A stretch of 64,000 bases of DNA from Methanofastidiosum sp. (GTDB lineage: Archaea > Methanobacteriota_B > Thermococci > Methanofastidiosales > Methanofastidiosaceae). Both the position numbers and the translations under genes were made by a program. The notes beneath the pieces were generated by a model. It did not search any database. It was given only the letters and a program-made list of their open reading frames with translations, and was not told the origin of the DNA. This document shows, piece after piece, positions 43,583-51,038 of the stretch (the stretch's first letter is position 1; each line of letters starts with the position of its first letter). Location: contig DAOSDU010000009.1 of the NCBI GenBank assembly GCA_035362715.1, positions 1-64,000 of the forward strand, in the 5' to 3' direction.

Positions 43583-43636
43583 TCCCTCGTGAAATTTTAT
43601 CCCCAACTTGGGGAAATTTAACGGGGTGTTTTTTTG
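43583..43636 (+). promoter_or_regulatory. Candidate attenuator hairpins covering the PaaK ribosome site
   Basis: CCCC at 43601-43604 can pair either with GGGG 43610-43613 or with GGGG 43623-43626. The second GGGG is part of CGGGGTG, the likely ribosome site of the TTG start at 43634, and is followed by a run of seven T. AAATTT 43592-43597 and 43614-43619 can extend the first hairpin. CCCTC at 43584-43588 can pair back to the leader start. Mutually exclusive pairings with a G-rich strand next to a T run resemble an attenuator or a translation switch. Confidence 0.6.
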
Positions 43637-44923
43637 GAGTTCAAATCCAGAGAGGAGATAATAGAATATCAGAATAAAAAACTAAGATGTTGCGTAGATT
43701 ACGCCTCTAAAAACTCTCGATTTTTTAAGGATACATTGAAAAAATGCAACTTGAAAGCAGATGATATAAAAAATATCGATGATCTTCAGAAACTTCCATT
43801 TACAACAAAAAACGATCTTAGGGACAATTACCCGTTTGGTCTCATGGCAGTTCCAATGGAAGATATAGTAAGATTTCATGCATCTTCTGGAACTACCGGG
43901 AAATCTACAGTTGTTTACTACACAAAAAACGATCTTGATACGTGGTCTAATCTAATGGCGAGAGTTTTGGCAACGACTGGTCTAACAAAAAAAGATTCAA
44001 TGCAGATTATCTACAACTATGGCTTCTTTACAGGAGGATTTGGTTTTCACTATGGTGCTGAAAGGCTTGGCATTTCTGTAATCCCAACAGGGTCCGGCAA
44101 TACCAAGAAACAGATAGAAATAATGCGTGATTTTGGTACAACATCCTTTACAAGCACACCTTCATATGCAATATATCTTGGGGAATCAGTTGAAGAAATG
44201 GGAATTGATCCTAAAAAGGACCTTAAATTAAAGATTGGAGTCTTTGGAGCAGAACCTTGGGGCGAGGGCATGAGACAGAGAATTGAAGAACTGTTTAATA
44301 TCAATGCTTACGACAACTATGGAATTTCTGAGCTCTGCGGGCCTGGCGTAGCTGTTGAATGTAAAGAAAAAGATGGACTTCATGTATGGGAAGATCATTT
44401 CATAATGGAAGTAATCGACCCAAAAACTGGAGAAGTTCTAGGAGAAGGTGAAAAGGGAGAACTAGTATTCACCCCCTTATGGAAGGAAGCAATGCCACTC
44501 TTTAGATACCGTACTAAGGATATTTCTGTAATATACGAAGACAAGTGTAATTGTGGACTTCCTTTTAGAAAAATTGAAAGGCTTCACGGAAGAAGTGATG
44601 ACATGCTCATCATAAGAGGCGTCAATGTTTTCCCAAGTCAAATTGAGGAGGTTATTTTGAAAAATTCGGTCTTTAAAGGCCATTACGCCATAATTGTTGA
44701 AAGAAAGGGGCCTCTTGATTATTTGACAATTGAGATAGAGGTAACAAAGGATCTTTTCACAGGAAATTTGAAAGATCTGATTCAACTTAAAGACAAAGTC
44801 GAAGAGGATCTAAAGAGCGTTCTTTTAGTAAAAGCAAACGTTAAGCTTGTTGAAGAAGGGACTATACCAAGGTCCCAAGGTAAAGCTCAACGAGTCATCG
44901 ATAAAAGAAATTTAGAAGGATAG
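43634..44923 (+). CDS. Phenylacetate-CoA ligase family (PaaK-like aryl-CoA ligase)
   Basis: The protein has 429 aa. The AMP-binding core shows HASSGTTGKSTVVYYT near 87, then TSTPSYA, GAEPWGEGMR, YDNYGISELCGPGVA, and C-terminal LHGRSDDMLIIRGVNVFPSQIEE and SQGKAQRVID. It activates aryl acids such as phenylacetate or 4-hydroxyphenylacetate to CoA esters. In methanogens such ligases with indolepyruvate oxidoreductase let aryl acids be converted to aromatic amino acids. The TTG start follows a Tyr leader peptide and attenuator, which suggests expression tied to tyrosine supply. Confidence 0.93.
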   Translation: MEFKSREEIIEYQNKKLRCCVDYASKNSRFFKDTLKKCNLKADDIKNIDDLQKLPFTTKNDLRDNYPFGLMAVPMEDIVRFHASSGTTGKSTVVYYTKNDLDTWSNLMARVLATTGLTKKDSMQIIYNYGFFTGGFGFHYGAERLGISVIPTGSGNTKKQIEIMRDFGTTSFTSTPSYAIYLGESVEEMGIDPKKDLKLKIGVFGAEPWGEGMRQRIEELFNINAYDNYGISELCGPGVAVECKEKDGLHVWEDHFIMEVIDPKTGEVLGEGEKGELVFTPLWKEAMPLFRYRTKDISVIYEDKCNCGLPFRKIERLHGRSDDMLIIRGVNVFPSQIEEVILKNSVFKGHYAIIVERKGPLDYLTIEIEVTKDLFTGNLKDLIQLKDKVEEDLKSVLLVKANVKLVEEGTIPRSQGKAQRVIDKRNLEG

Positions 44924-44933
44924 GAGGAATTAA

Positions 44934-45047
44934 ATGATATTTGGTCTACCAGAAACAACATTTTATGTTGTTCTAATAGTTCCAGTAGTAATAGCCCTTT
45001 TACTTTTGTTTTGGGGATTTAAATACAAACCAGAGGAGGGAAAATAA
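44934..45047 (+). CDS. Small symporter accessory membrane protein, 37 aa
   Basis: The ORF has 37 codons with a strong AGGAGG site nine bases upstream and ends one base into the symporter gene (TAATG). It has a single membrane helix (VVLIVPVVIALLLLFWGF) preceded by FGLPETTFY and followed by KYKPEEGK. Tiny one-helix proteins like this sit before SSS symporters in many methanogens. It is below typical ORF-length cutoffs but well supported by its ribosome site and coupling. Confidence 0.82.
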   Translation: MIFGLPETTFYVVLIVPVVIALLLLFWGFKYKPEEGK

Positions 45048-46561
45048 TGGCATCAATATTGACGACATCTCTAGTTGTACTCTACTTTTTGGTAATACTC
45101 GCCATAGGTGCATGGGCATCTAAAAAAGTTAAGAATAGTGAAGATTACATAGTTGCAGGAAGAAGTCTTGGATTTTGGTTCTTTGTTATACTTATAATCT
45201 CCTCTGCAACAAGTGGTATGAGTATATTGGGTGTAGCAGGACTCGGATATACTGCAGGCTGGCCCAGTATTTGGGAGCAGATATTTGTTCCCTTGACAAC
45301 AGCAATATGCATACTGTTCTACGGTACAAAACTGCACAAAATTTCAGAAAAAATGGGATATATGACAGTTCAAGACTACTTTGCCAACAGATTTTACAGC
45401 CCAAGGCTTATGAGGGCACTTTCAGGACTTGCCGTAGTTGTTACAAGCGGCATTTATCTTGTTGGTCAATACACAGCGATAAGTATAGTGCTTGTATGGC
45501 TGTTTGGTATAACTCATACTGAAGCCCTTCTAATAGCAGGTATAATAGTTCTATTGTACGTGGTATTAGGTGGATTATATGCAGTTGCATGGGTAAATCT
45601 AATACAGGGGGTATTCATCATAGCAGGAGTATTAATAGTATCTCCATTTGTGATAAATGCAGCTGGCGGATTTACACATATTAACACAGTATTAGCTTCA
45701 ATAGATCCAAACATGGTAAATCTTGCTTACCCACAAGCACATCCACCATATGCAGGATACGCATTCATGACTCCATTATATTTGGTGTCTTTCTTCTTCC
45801 TGCTTGCGATAGGTCTTGGATCAGCGCCACATATTATTAACAACGTTCTTGCAGTTAAAAAGGACAAATACTTTAAATTTGCACCATTTGCAGCATTTGG
45901 AATATACGTCGTAATTATGTACTTAATAAAGATTGTTGGATTTGGTGCTAGGGTAATGGTGGTTGACGGAGTAATGACGGTTCCGTATGCTGACTACTCG
46001 TTTGTTGCTGCAGTTAATCATTCTTTGCCGACATTTATATGGCCACTATTTGCAGTAATAGTTCTATCGGCGGTAATGTCCACCACAGACAGACTAATGC
46101 TTACAATAGGAAGTTCAGTAAGCTGGGATATCTACAAGAACTTGATAAATCCAAAGGCAAAGGATAAAACGATTATGAATCTGAGCAGGGCAGTGGTAGT
46201 AATTGCAGCCGTCTTTACACTTTACATGGCCATAACACCACCTCAACTTCTAGCGCTATTAATCTGGATGGGAATAGGTATAATGCTTTCCACATTTGTA
46301 ATGCCTTTACTTGCAGGACTATACTGGAAGAGAGCCACAAGAGAGGGTGCAATTGCTTCAATGGCAGTTGGATTTTCAACATCTATAGCCTTTGGATTTG
46401 TCCACCAGTTTATAATGAAGTTACCAATGCACTTTAGTATGTACAGCTTCGTTTTAGCTGTAATAACAATGGTCGTTGTAAGCCTTGTTACTAAGAACCC
46501 ACCCGAAAAAGTTTTGAAAGAAACTTTAACTGGACCATTCATCCAGACAAAGAAAAGGTGA
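45047..46561 (+). CDS. Sodium:solute symporter (SSS family)
   Basis: The protein has 504 aa with about 13 membrane helices. DYIVAGRSLGFWFFVILIISSATSG at residues 32-57 and VMSTTDRLMLTIGSSVSWDIY near 340 carry the conserved SSS sodium-site residues. It imports an organic solute with Na+. Being in the same transcript as PaaK and the Tyr leader, its best candidate cargo is an aryl acid such as 4-hydroxyphenylacetate or phenylacetate; this is inference. It overlaps both neighbours by a few bases. Confidence 0.93.
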   Translation: MASILTTSLVVLYFLVILAIGAWASKKVKNSEDYIVAGRSLGFWFFVILIISSATSGMSILGVAGLGYTAGWPSIWEQIFVPLTTAICILFYGTKLHKISEKMGYMTVQDYFANRFYSPRLMRALSGLAVVVTSGIYLVGQYTAISIVLVWLFGITHTEALLIAGIIVLLYVVLGGLYAVAWVNLIQGVFIIAGVLIVSPFVINAAGGFTHINTVLASIDPNMVNLAYPQAHPPYAGYAFMTPLYLVSFFFLLAIGLGSAPHIINNVLAVKKDKYFKFAPFAAFGIYVVIMYLIKIVGFGARVMVVDGVMTVPYADYSFVAAVNHSLPTFIWPLFAVIVLSAVMSTTDRLMLTIGSSVSWDIYKNLINPKAKDKTIMNLSRAVVVIAAVFTLYMAITPPQLLALLIWMGIGIMLSTFVMPLLAGLYWKRATREGAIASMAVGFSTSIAFGFVHQFIMKLPMHFSMYSFVLAVITMVVVSLVTKNPPEKVLKETLTGPFIQTKKR

Positions 46562-46959
46562 AACGCTTGGAGATACTATCAGTATTCATTGAAAACAAAC
46601 CAAAAAGACTTTCGAAGATAATCGATGAACTATCTAAAGAAGGGCTCCCCATATCAGGGCTTGCAATTGCGGACGCAGGTGACTTTGGCATAGTAAGACT
46701 CATAATAGACGATGTAAAGAAAGGTGCTTCAATACTATCAAAGCATGAAATGATTGCAAATATACAAGAAGTAGTCGGTGTTAACGTAAATAATACAACA
46801 ATCTCTGAAATTGCAAAAATTCTTGGAGTAAATAATGTCAACATTGAAGACGCACTCGGCTTTGGATTTATTAACAATGAAAAGATACTGGTACTAAAAG
46901 TGGACAACATTGAACTTGCAAATAAGGTTCTTTCTAAAGAAGGATTTAAAATATATTAA
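46558..46959 (+). CDS. ACT domain regulatory protein
   Basis: The protein has 133 aa and consists of two tandem ACT domains: LSVFIENKPKRLSKIIDELSKEGLPI at the start and a second from about residue 65 (NNTTISEIAKILGVNNVNI... EKILVLKVDN). ACT pairs bind small ligands, often amino acids. It sits last in the PaaK-symporter operon and overlaps the symporter stop. ACT proteins are commonly found beside PaaK in archaea, probably sensing an aromatic amino acid. Confidence 0.9.
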   Translation: MKRLEILSVFIENKPKRLSKIIDELSKEGLPISGLAIADAGDFGIVRLIIDDVKKGASILSKHEMIANIQEVVGVNVNNTTISEIAKILGVNNVNIEDALGFGFINNEKILVLKVDNIELANKVLSKEGFKIY

Positions 46960-46960
46960 T

Positions 46961-47470
46961 TTATTTTTTTTCCAAAAGCAATAGTTCAAGATAGGACCTT
47001 CTTTCACTTTCTAGAAAAAGGACCTCAAACAGATTTTCTATTCTTTTAATGTCTTGAAGATTCTCTGATTTTAGTTCTATTTCAATATACTCGCCAAGAT
47101 CTTCAACATCGTCTATTGACACAGTATAATCTTTATACAGATACACTTTTCTTTTTTTTCTTAAATTTAATATCTTTTTATATCCTAGTTTTTGAAGGAT
47201 TTCCTCTATTTCTCCAGAAACAAATGCCTCAAATTCTTCCCTTGATTTGGATATCTTATCTAGTTTTGGCCCTTTATATGTTAAAATAGCATTTTCGCCT
47301 GAATACCTTATTCGTAACGCCTCATCTGTTTCTTTGAAATCTCTTATGGGCGAAGAAAAATATATATCTTCTTCGACTTTTTCTTCAATAAACTCTGCTT
47401 TTCTTAATATTTGATCAATTCTTCCTCTTGTATACTTGTCTATCTTTGCTTTCATCTCGAGTTCAAGCAT
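46961..47470 (-). CDS. CYTH-domain protein (CyaB/ThTPase-like)
   Basis: The protein has 169 aa. The N-terminal ELEMKAKI is the ExExK signature of the CYTH tunnel. ALRIRYSGENAILTYKGPK, SREEFEAF and VSIDDVEDLGEYIEIEL supply the remaining charged tunnel residues. Family members act on triphosphates: adenylate cyclase CyaB, thiamine triphosphatase or inorganic triphosphatase. The exact activity is not decidable. It is convergent with the ACT gene, one base apart, and divergent from the m5C methyltransferase. Confidence 0.88.
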   Translation of the reverse strand: MLELEMKAKIDKYTRGRIDQILRKAEFIEEKVEEDIYFSSPIRDFKETDEALRIRYSGENAILTYKGPKLDKISKSREEFEAFVSGEIEEILQKLGYKKILNLRKKRKVYLYKDYTVSIDDVEDLGEYIEIELKSENLQDIKRIENLFEVLFLESERRSYLELLLLEKK

Positions 47471-47513
47471 AAGTTATTTTAATGTGATTGTATTTTATAT
47501 GTTTGTTGATTTG

Positions 47514-48461
47514 ATGAAATTAAGCGACATAGCGAGGGAGTACGGTTATAGCTTTGACAATCTCAAGCGATATAATGAAATGTTTGGTGAGAAACTGCGC
47601 GAATTCATAGCAGCCAATGAAACAGAGAACAAAGATTCAATTAGAGTAAATACTCTAAAAATATCAAGAGATGACCTGTACCAAAGACTAACAGAAAATG
47701 GATTTGTATTAAAAAATATTAATGATTTTGGTTTTATTATAGAAGAATCAAAGTTCTCAATTTCTTCTACACAAGAAAATCTCCTAGGATATTTTTACAT
47801 TCAAGGTGTTGCAGAAATGATTGTTTCTCCTATCCTTTCACCAGATAAAAATGATTTTGTAATAGATATGTGCGCCGCCCCCGGAGGGAAGACAACACAT
47901 TTTTCTGCAATGATGCAGAATCAAGGTTTGATTTATGCTTTTGATATAAACAAGAGAAGACTTTCTGCTCTCAAGAACAATATTTCTAGATTAGGGTGCT
48001 TGAATATTGCCGTCTTTAATTTGAACGGAGAAGAGATAACAAAAATAAAGAATAGTCCAGATAAAATTCTCCTAGACGCACCCTGCACGGGCAGTGGTAT
48101 AATGAGGAAGGATAGTTTGAGAAAATCTTTGAAGAGTACTCATGATATAATTTTCTTAAGTGAAATTCAGAAAAAACTTCTAAAAGCAGCTATCCAATGT
48201 TTAAAAAGTGGTGGAACTCTTCTTTATACAACATGCAGCCTAGAGCCAGAAGAAAACGAATTTGTTGTGCAATGGGCTTTAGATAATTTTGACATAAAAC
48301 TATTGGAGATTGATGCTGATATTAATGGTATTCCACTTGAAAAAGGATTTAGCGAGGTATTCGGAAGAAAACTATCTGATGAAATTCTATTATGCAGAAG
48401 ATCACTCCCTCATGTCCATAATACCAATGGATTGTTCATGGCAAAAATATCTAAACCTTAA
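47514..48461 (+). CDS. NOL1/NOP2/Sun-family RNA m5C methyltransferase
   Basis: The protein has about 315 aa. Motif I is VIDMCAAPGGKTTHFS; motif IV DAPCTGSG has the catalytic-site proline-cysteine, and motif VI TTCSLEPEEN carries the second cysteine. It methylates C5 of cytosine in tRNA or rRNA. The frame opens at 47436, over the divergent CYTH gene, but ATG 47514 (or 47499) starts the conserved sequence and lies just downstream of TATA-like DNA. No PUA domain is obvious, so tRNA versus rRNA specificity is unclear. Confidence 0.9.
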   Translation: MKLSDIAREYGYSFDNLKRYNEMFGEKLREFIAANETENKDSIRVNTLKISRDDLYQRLTENGFVLKNINDFGFIIEESKFSISSTQENLLGYFYIQGVAEMIVSPILSPDKNDFVIDMCAAPGGKTTHFSAMMQNQGLIYAFDINKRRLSALKNNISRLGCLNIAVFNLNGEEITKIKNSPDKILLDAPCTGSGIMRKDSLRKSLKSTHDIIFLSEIQKKLLKAAIQCLKSGGTLLYTTCSLEPEENEFVVQWALDNFDIKLLEIDADINGIPLEKGFSEVFGRKLSDEILLCRRSLPHVHNTNGLFMAKISKP

Positions 48462-49192
48462 AAAAAGTGTAGAACAGAACCTAAAATTCCCCCAGCAATG
48501 GTGGCCGTAATATTGGTATGATTGTTTCCAAAAAAGCCATACCATGTCTCAAGTGTTGCACCTACTATACTATCAATGTTTGCCCCTATGAATCCTGCGA
48601 CACCTGTGATTAATATAATGCGTGCATCCCCAAGCCCTGCAAAATATGCCATCACGCCTATTAGAAAAGCAACAATAAGTTCGGCTATTTCTCCTAAAAG
48701 AGTTACCCCTCCATCAGAACCAGTTTCTACAACTTTTAGATTAGTTATCAATCGTGGTTTGTAATTAGATAATCTTCCTATTTCCCCCCCAGCAGTATCT
48801 GCCGCTGCAGTTGCCAGGGCTCCAAGAAAACCAAGTAAGAATATATTACTTTCTAAATTAAAATAGACGGGACCAACATAGTACAAAACTGCAAAAAAAG
48901 AGGCCACAATACCATTTCCTAATACATTAATGTAGCTTCTTGCACCTTTGTTTTTCTCGGCAACACCCTTCCTACTTTTTTCTTCATATTTGAATTTTGT
49001 AGCCATGGACGCAGTTATAAAAAAGAATGCTAAAATGAAAAAAAATCTAAATCCGCCAAAAATAATAATTGGAATTCCAACAAAAACACCGGCAATAAAA
49101 CCAGAAAGATCAACCGCCCTAAATTTAAAAGAAAGACCCCCAAAAATAAGGCAAAAACACGTTGCATAAATCATATATTCCAATGTAATCAT
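48458..49192 (-). CDS. DUF92 family membrane protein
   Basis: The protein has 244 aa with seven or so membrane helices. LGFLGALATAAADTAGGEIGRLS and GSDGGVTLLGEIAELIVAFLIG are the DUF92 signature. Members include phytyl-phosphate kinase VTE6 in plants; the archaeal function is not established but may be in isoprenoid phosphate metabolism. It overlaps the end of the m5C methyltransferase by 4 bases, tail to tail. Confidence 0.87.
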   Translation of the reverse strand: MITLEYMIYATCFCLIFGGLSFKFRAVDLSGFIAGVFVGIPIIIFGGFRFFFILAFFFITASMATKFKYEEKSRKGVAEKNKGARSYINVLGNGIVASFFAVLYYVGPVYFNLESNIFLLGFLGALATAAADTAGGEIGRLSNYKPRLITNLKVVETGSDGGVTLLGEIAELIVAFLIGVMAYFAGLGDARIILITGVAGFIGANIDSIVGATLETWYGFFGNNHTNITATIAGGILGSVLHFF

Positions 49193-49293
49193 CTAGCCAC
49201 CGGTGAAATTGTTTACTTTTAAGAAACTTATAAAACTATCTTTGAGCAATAAACCGTAAATTTTTTAAGTATAAGGCTAATGGATTGATAAAA

Positions 49294-49368
49294 GCTCCGG
49301 TGGTGTAGACCGGCCAATCATTCGAGCTTCTCGAGCTTGAGACCTGGGTTCAAATCCCAGCCGGAGCA
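49294..49368 (+). tRNA. tRNA-Glu (anticodon CTC)
   Basis: The acceptor GCTCCGG (49294-49300) pairs CCGGAGC (49361-49367) with discriminator A. The T arm is CTGGG-TTCAAAT-CCCAG. The anticodon stem CGAGC/GCTTG, including one G-U pair, encloses TTCTCGA, giving anticodon CTC. The D arm (GTGTAGACCGGCCAATC) matches archaeal tRNA-Glu. No CCA is encoded. Upstream DNA is AT-rich with a TATA-like tract around 49259-49269. Confidence 0.93.
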
Positions 49369-49497
49369 CTGTTTTTACAAAATAATGTCCTAATCGACTT
49401 TTTATGGAATTGTTAACATTTGATAAAATTAACAATAAAATAAAAATATAATTAAAGTTTTATTTAATGGGATTATAGTATTACATAATTATGCAAA

Positions 49498-49509
49498 ATT
49501 TTAAATATA
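49498..49509 (+). promoter_or_regulatory. TATA-like element of the APC transporter transcript
   Basis: TTTTAAATATAT is centred about 26 bases before 49530, placing the short ORF 49545-49649 at the 5' end of the transporter mRNA. Confidence 0.45.
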
Positions 49510-49544
49510 TTCAAAATCATAAAATAAAATCAGAGAAGTGATTG

Positions 49545-49649
49545 ATGGATTTTAATCCTTTTTCTCTCAATTTAGGGTTAAAATCCTATCTAGATTATAA
49601 CTCATTATCGTCGTATCAAAATAACTGGAGAAAGAATAAGAGGCAATAG
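49545..49649 (+). CDS. Short ORF (34 aa) upstream of the APC transporter
   Basis: The ORF has a fair ribosome site (GAAGTGAT, 3-4 bases upstream) and ends one base before the transporter ATG, so it would be coupled. The product is polar with six Asn, five Ser and several aromatics (SYLDYNSLSSYQNNW) and a basic tail. GGATTTTAA 49547-49555 is perfectly complementary to TTAAAATCC 49578-49586 inside the same frame. It may be a leader peptide or a small accessory protein; neither is demonstrated. Confidence 0.45.
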   Translation: MDFNPFSLNLGLKSYLDYNSLSSYQNNWRKNKRQ

Positions 49650-49650
49650 T

Positions 49651-50919
49651 ATGGCAGAATTAGAACGTTCTTTATCTCTTTGGCAACTGACACTTATGAG
49701 CGTTGGAATAATATTGGGCGCAGGCATCTATGTTATAATTGGTGAAGCAGTTGGATTAAGTGGAAATTTTATATGGCTTTCTTTTATTATTTCCGCTTCT
49801 GTTGCAATGCTAACTGCTTTTAGCTATGCAGAACTTTCCTCTAGATTTCCTAAAGCAGGTGCTGAATATGTTTATGTTGAAAACTCTTTTGGAGATATAA
49901 TGGCATGGATTGTCGCATGGCTTCTTCTTGCCGGGAGCATTGTTGGAGGTGCGACAGTAGCAATGGGATTCGCACAGTATTTTTCTGCGCTATTTAATAC
50001 TCCCGTATTTCATGTAGCACTTGTTTTACTATTTATAATAGGATTAATCCTTGTTATTGGAGTACGACAAACATCAAAAATCACTATTTTGTTTACTGCA
50101 ATTGAAATAATTGGGTTATTAATAGTTATACTGATTGGAATACCTTATATTGGATCTATTAACTATTTTGAGGCCGCACACGGTTTTAAGGGAATTATTG
50201 AGGCTGGGGCTTTAATTTTCTTCGGATATATTGGTTTTGAAGGAATAACTCGTTTAGCAGAGGAAACAAAAAATCCGGAGAAAAATATCCCAAAAGCGAT
50301 TATGTATTCCATGATTATTACTACAATTATCTACATACTTGTTGGCATATCTGCTGTTAGCGTTGTTTCATGGGATGAACTATCAATGGCTCAAGCACCT
50401 TTAGCATTGGTTGCCGAAAAAGTTTTTGGAGAACAAAGCTTTATTATACTTTCATTCATAGCATTATTTTCCACGTTCAATACAGCCCTCATGATGCTAC
50501 TAACTGGTTCAAGACTGGTATATGGAGTTGCGCAACAACAAGCTATCCCAAAAGTATTTGCCTTAGTGGGAAATAGATTTCGCACCCCTTGGATTGCTAT
50601 TACTTTCATTGTTTTTGTAGCAATGCTTTTTCTGTTTGTTGGAGACCTAAAAACAATTGCTAATTTAACAAATTTCACAATTTTTGCTGTTTTCATTGTA
50701 ATAAATGCTTCTGTGATTTATTTTAGGTATAAAAAACCAACAAATTCAGGATTCAAAGCCCCATTTAGCGTTGGAAAATTCCCAGTTATTCCGTTTCTTG
50801 GGATAATTACCTCATTATTTATGATTGCAAATCTTACCTATGGGGTAATAATTCTTGGATTATTTCTTATTATAATCGGGTTTCTAGTTGATTTGATTTT
50901 AAACTTGAAATATAAATAA
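49651..50919 (+). CDS. APC family amino acid transporter
   Basis: The protein has 422 aa and about 12 membrane helices. SVGIILGAGIYVIIGEAVG at the N-terminus is the APC helix-1 motif, and GALIFFGYIGFEGITRLAEETKNPEKNIPKAI around 190-220 the helix-6 region with the following loop. It imports an amino acid or related amine with H+ or Na+; the cargo is unknown. AAGAGG lies seven bases before the ATG. A 34-codon ORF immediately precedes it on the same predicted mRNA. Confidence 0.93.
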   Translation: MAELERSLSLWQLTLMSVGIILGAGIYVIIGEAVGLSGNFIWLSFIISASVAMLTAFSYAELSSRFPKAGAEYVYVENSFGDIMAWIVAWLLLAGSIVGGATVAMGFAQYFSALFNTPVFHVALVLLFIIGLILVIGVRQTSKITILFTAIEIIGLLIVILIGIPYIGSINYFEAAHGFKGIIEAGALIFFGYIGFEGITRLAEETKNPEKNIPKAIMYSMIITTIIYILVGISAVSVVSWDELSMAQAPLALVAEKVFGEQSFIILSFIALFSTFNTALMMLLTGSRLVYGVAQQQAIPKVFALVGNRFRTPWIAITFIVFVAMLFLFVGDLKTIANLTNFTIFAVFIVINASVIYFRYKKPTNSGFKAPFSVGKFPVIPFLGIITSLFMIANLTYGVIILGLFLIIIGFLVDLILNLKYK

Positions 50920-50962
50920 AATACTGTATTTTTCTTAATTATTTTTGCGAAAACCTCATTAT

Positions 50963-50994
50963 AATACTAAAGCTTTAAAAAATATTTTAGTATT
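50963..50994. repeat. 9-bp inverted repeat flanking a TATA-like tract
   Basis: AATACTAAA 50963-50971 and TTTAGTATT 50986-50994 flank CTTTAAAAAATA, a likely TATA box for the following sensor kinase. The arrangement is operator-like. Confidence 0.45.
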
Positions 50995-51038
50995 CAACAA
51001 CTTATACCACATTATTTTGCTAGTCTTGAGGTTAAATG

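Noticed and set aside
45175..45522. Plus-strand ORF of 115 codons inside the SSS symporter
   Set aside because: It is in an alternative frame within a strongly conserved gene, with Cys/Tyr-rich shadow composition.
47436..47513. N-terminal extension of the m5C methyltransferase
   Set aside because: It overlaps the divergent CYTH gene and lacks similarity; ATG 47514 or 47499 begins the conserved protein.
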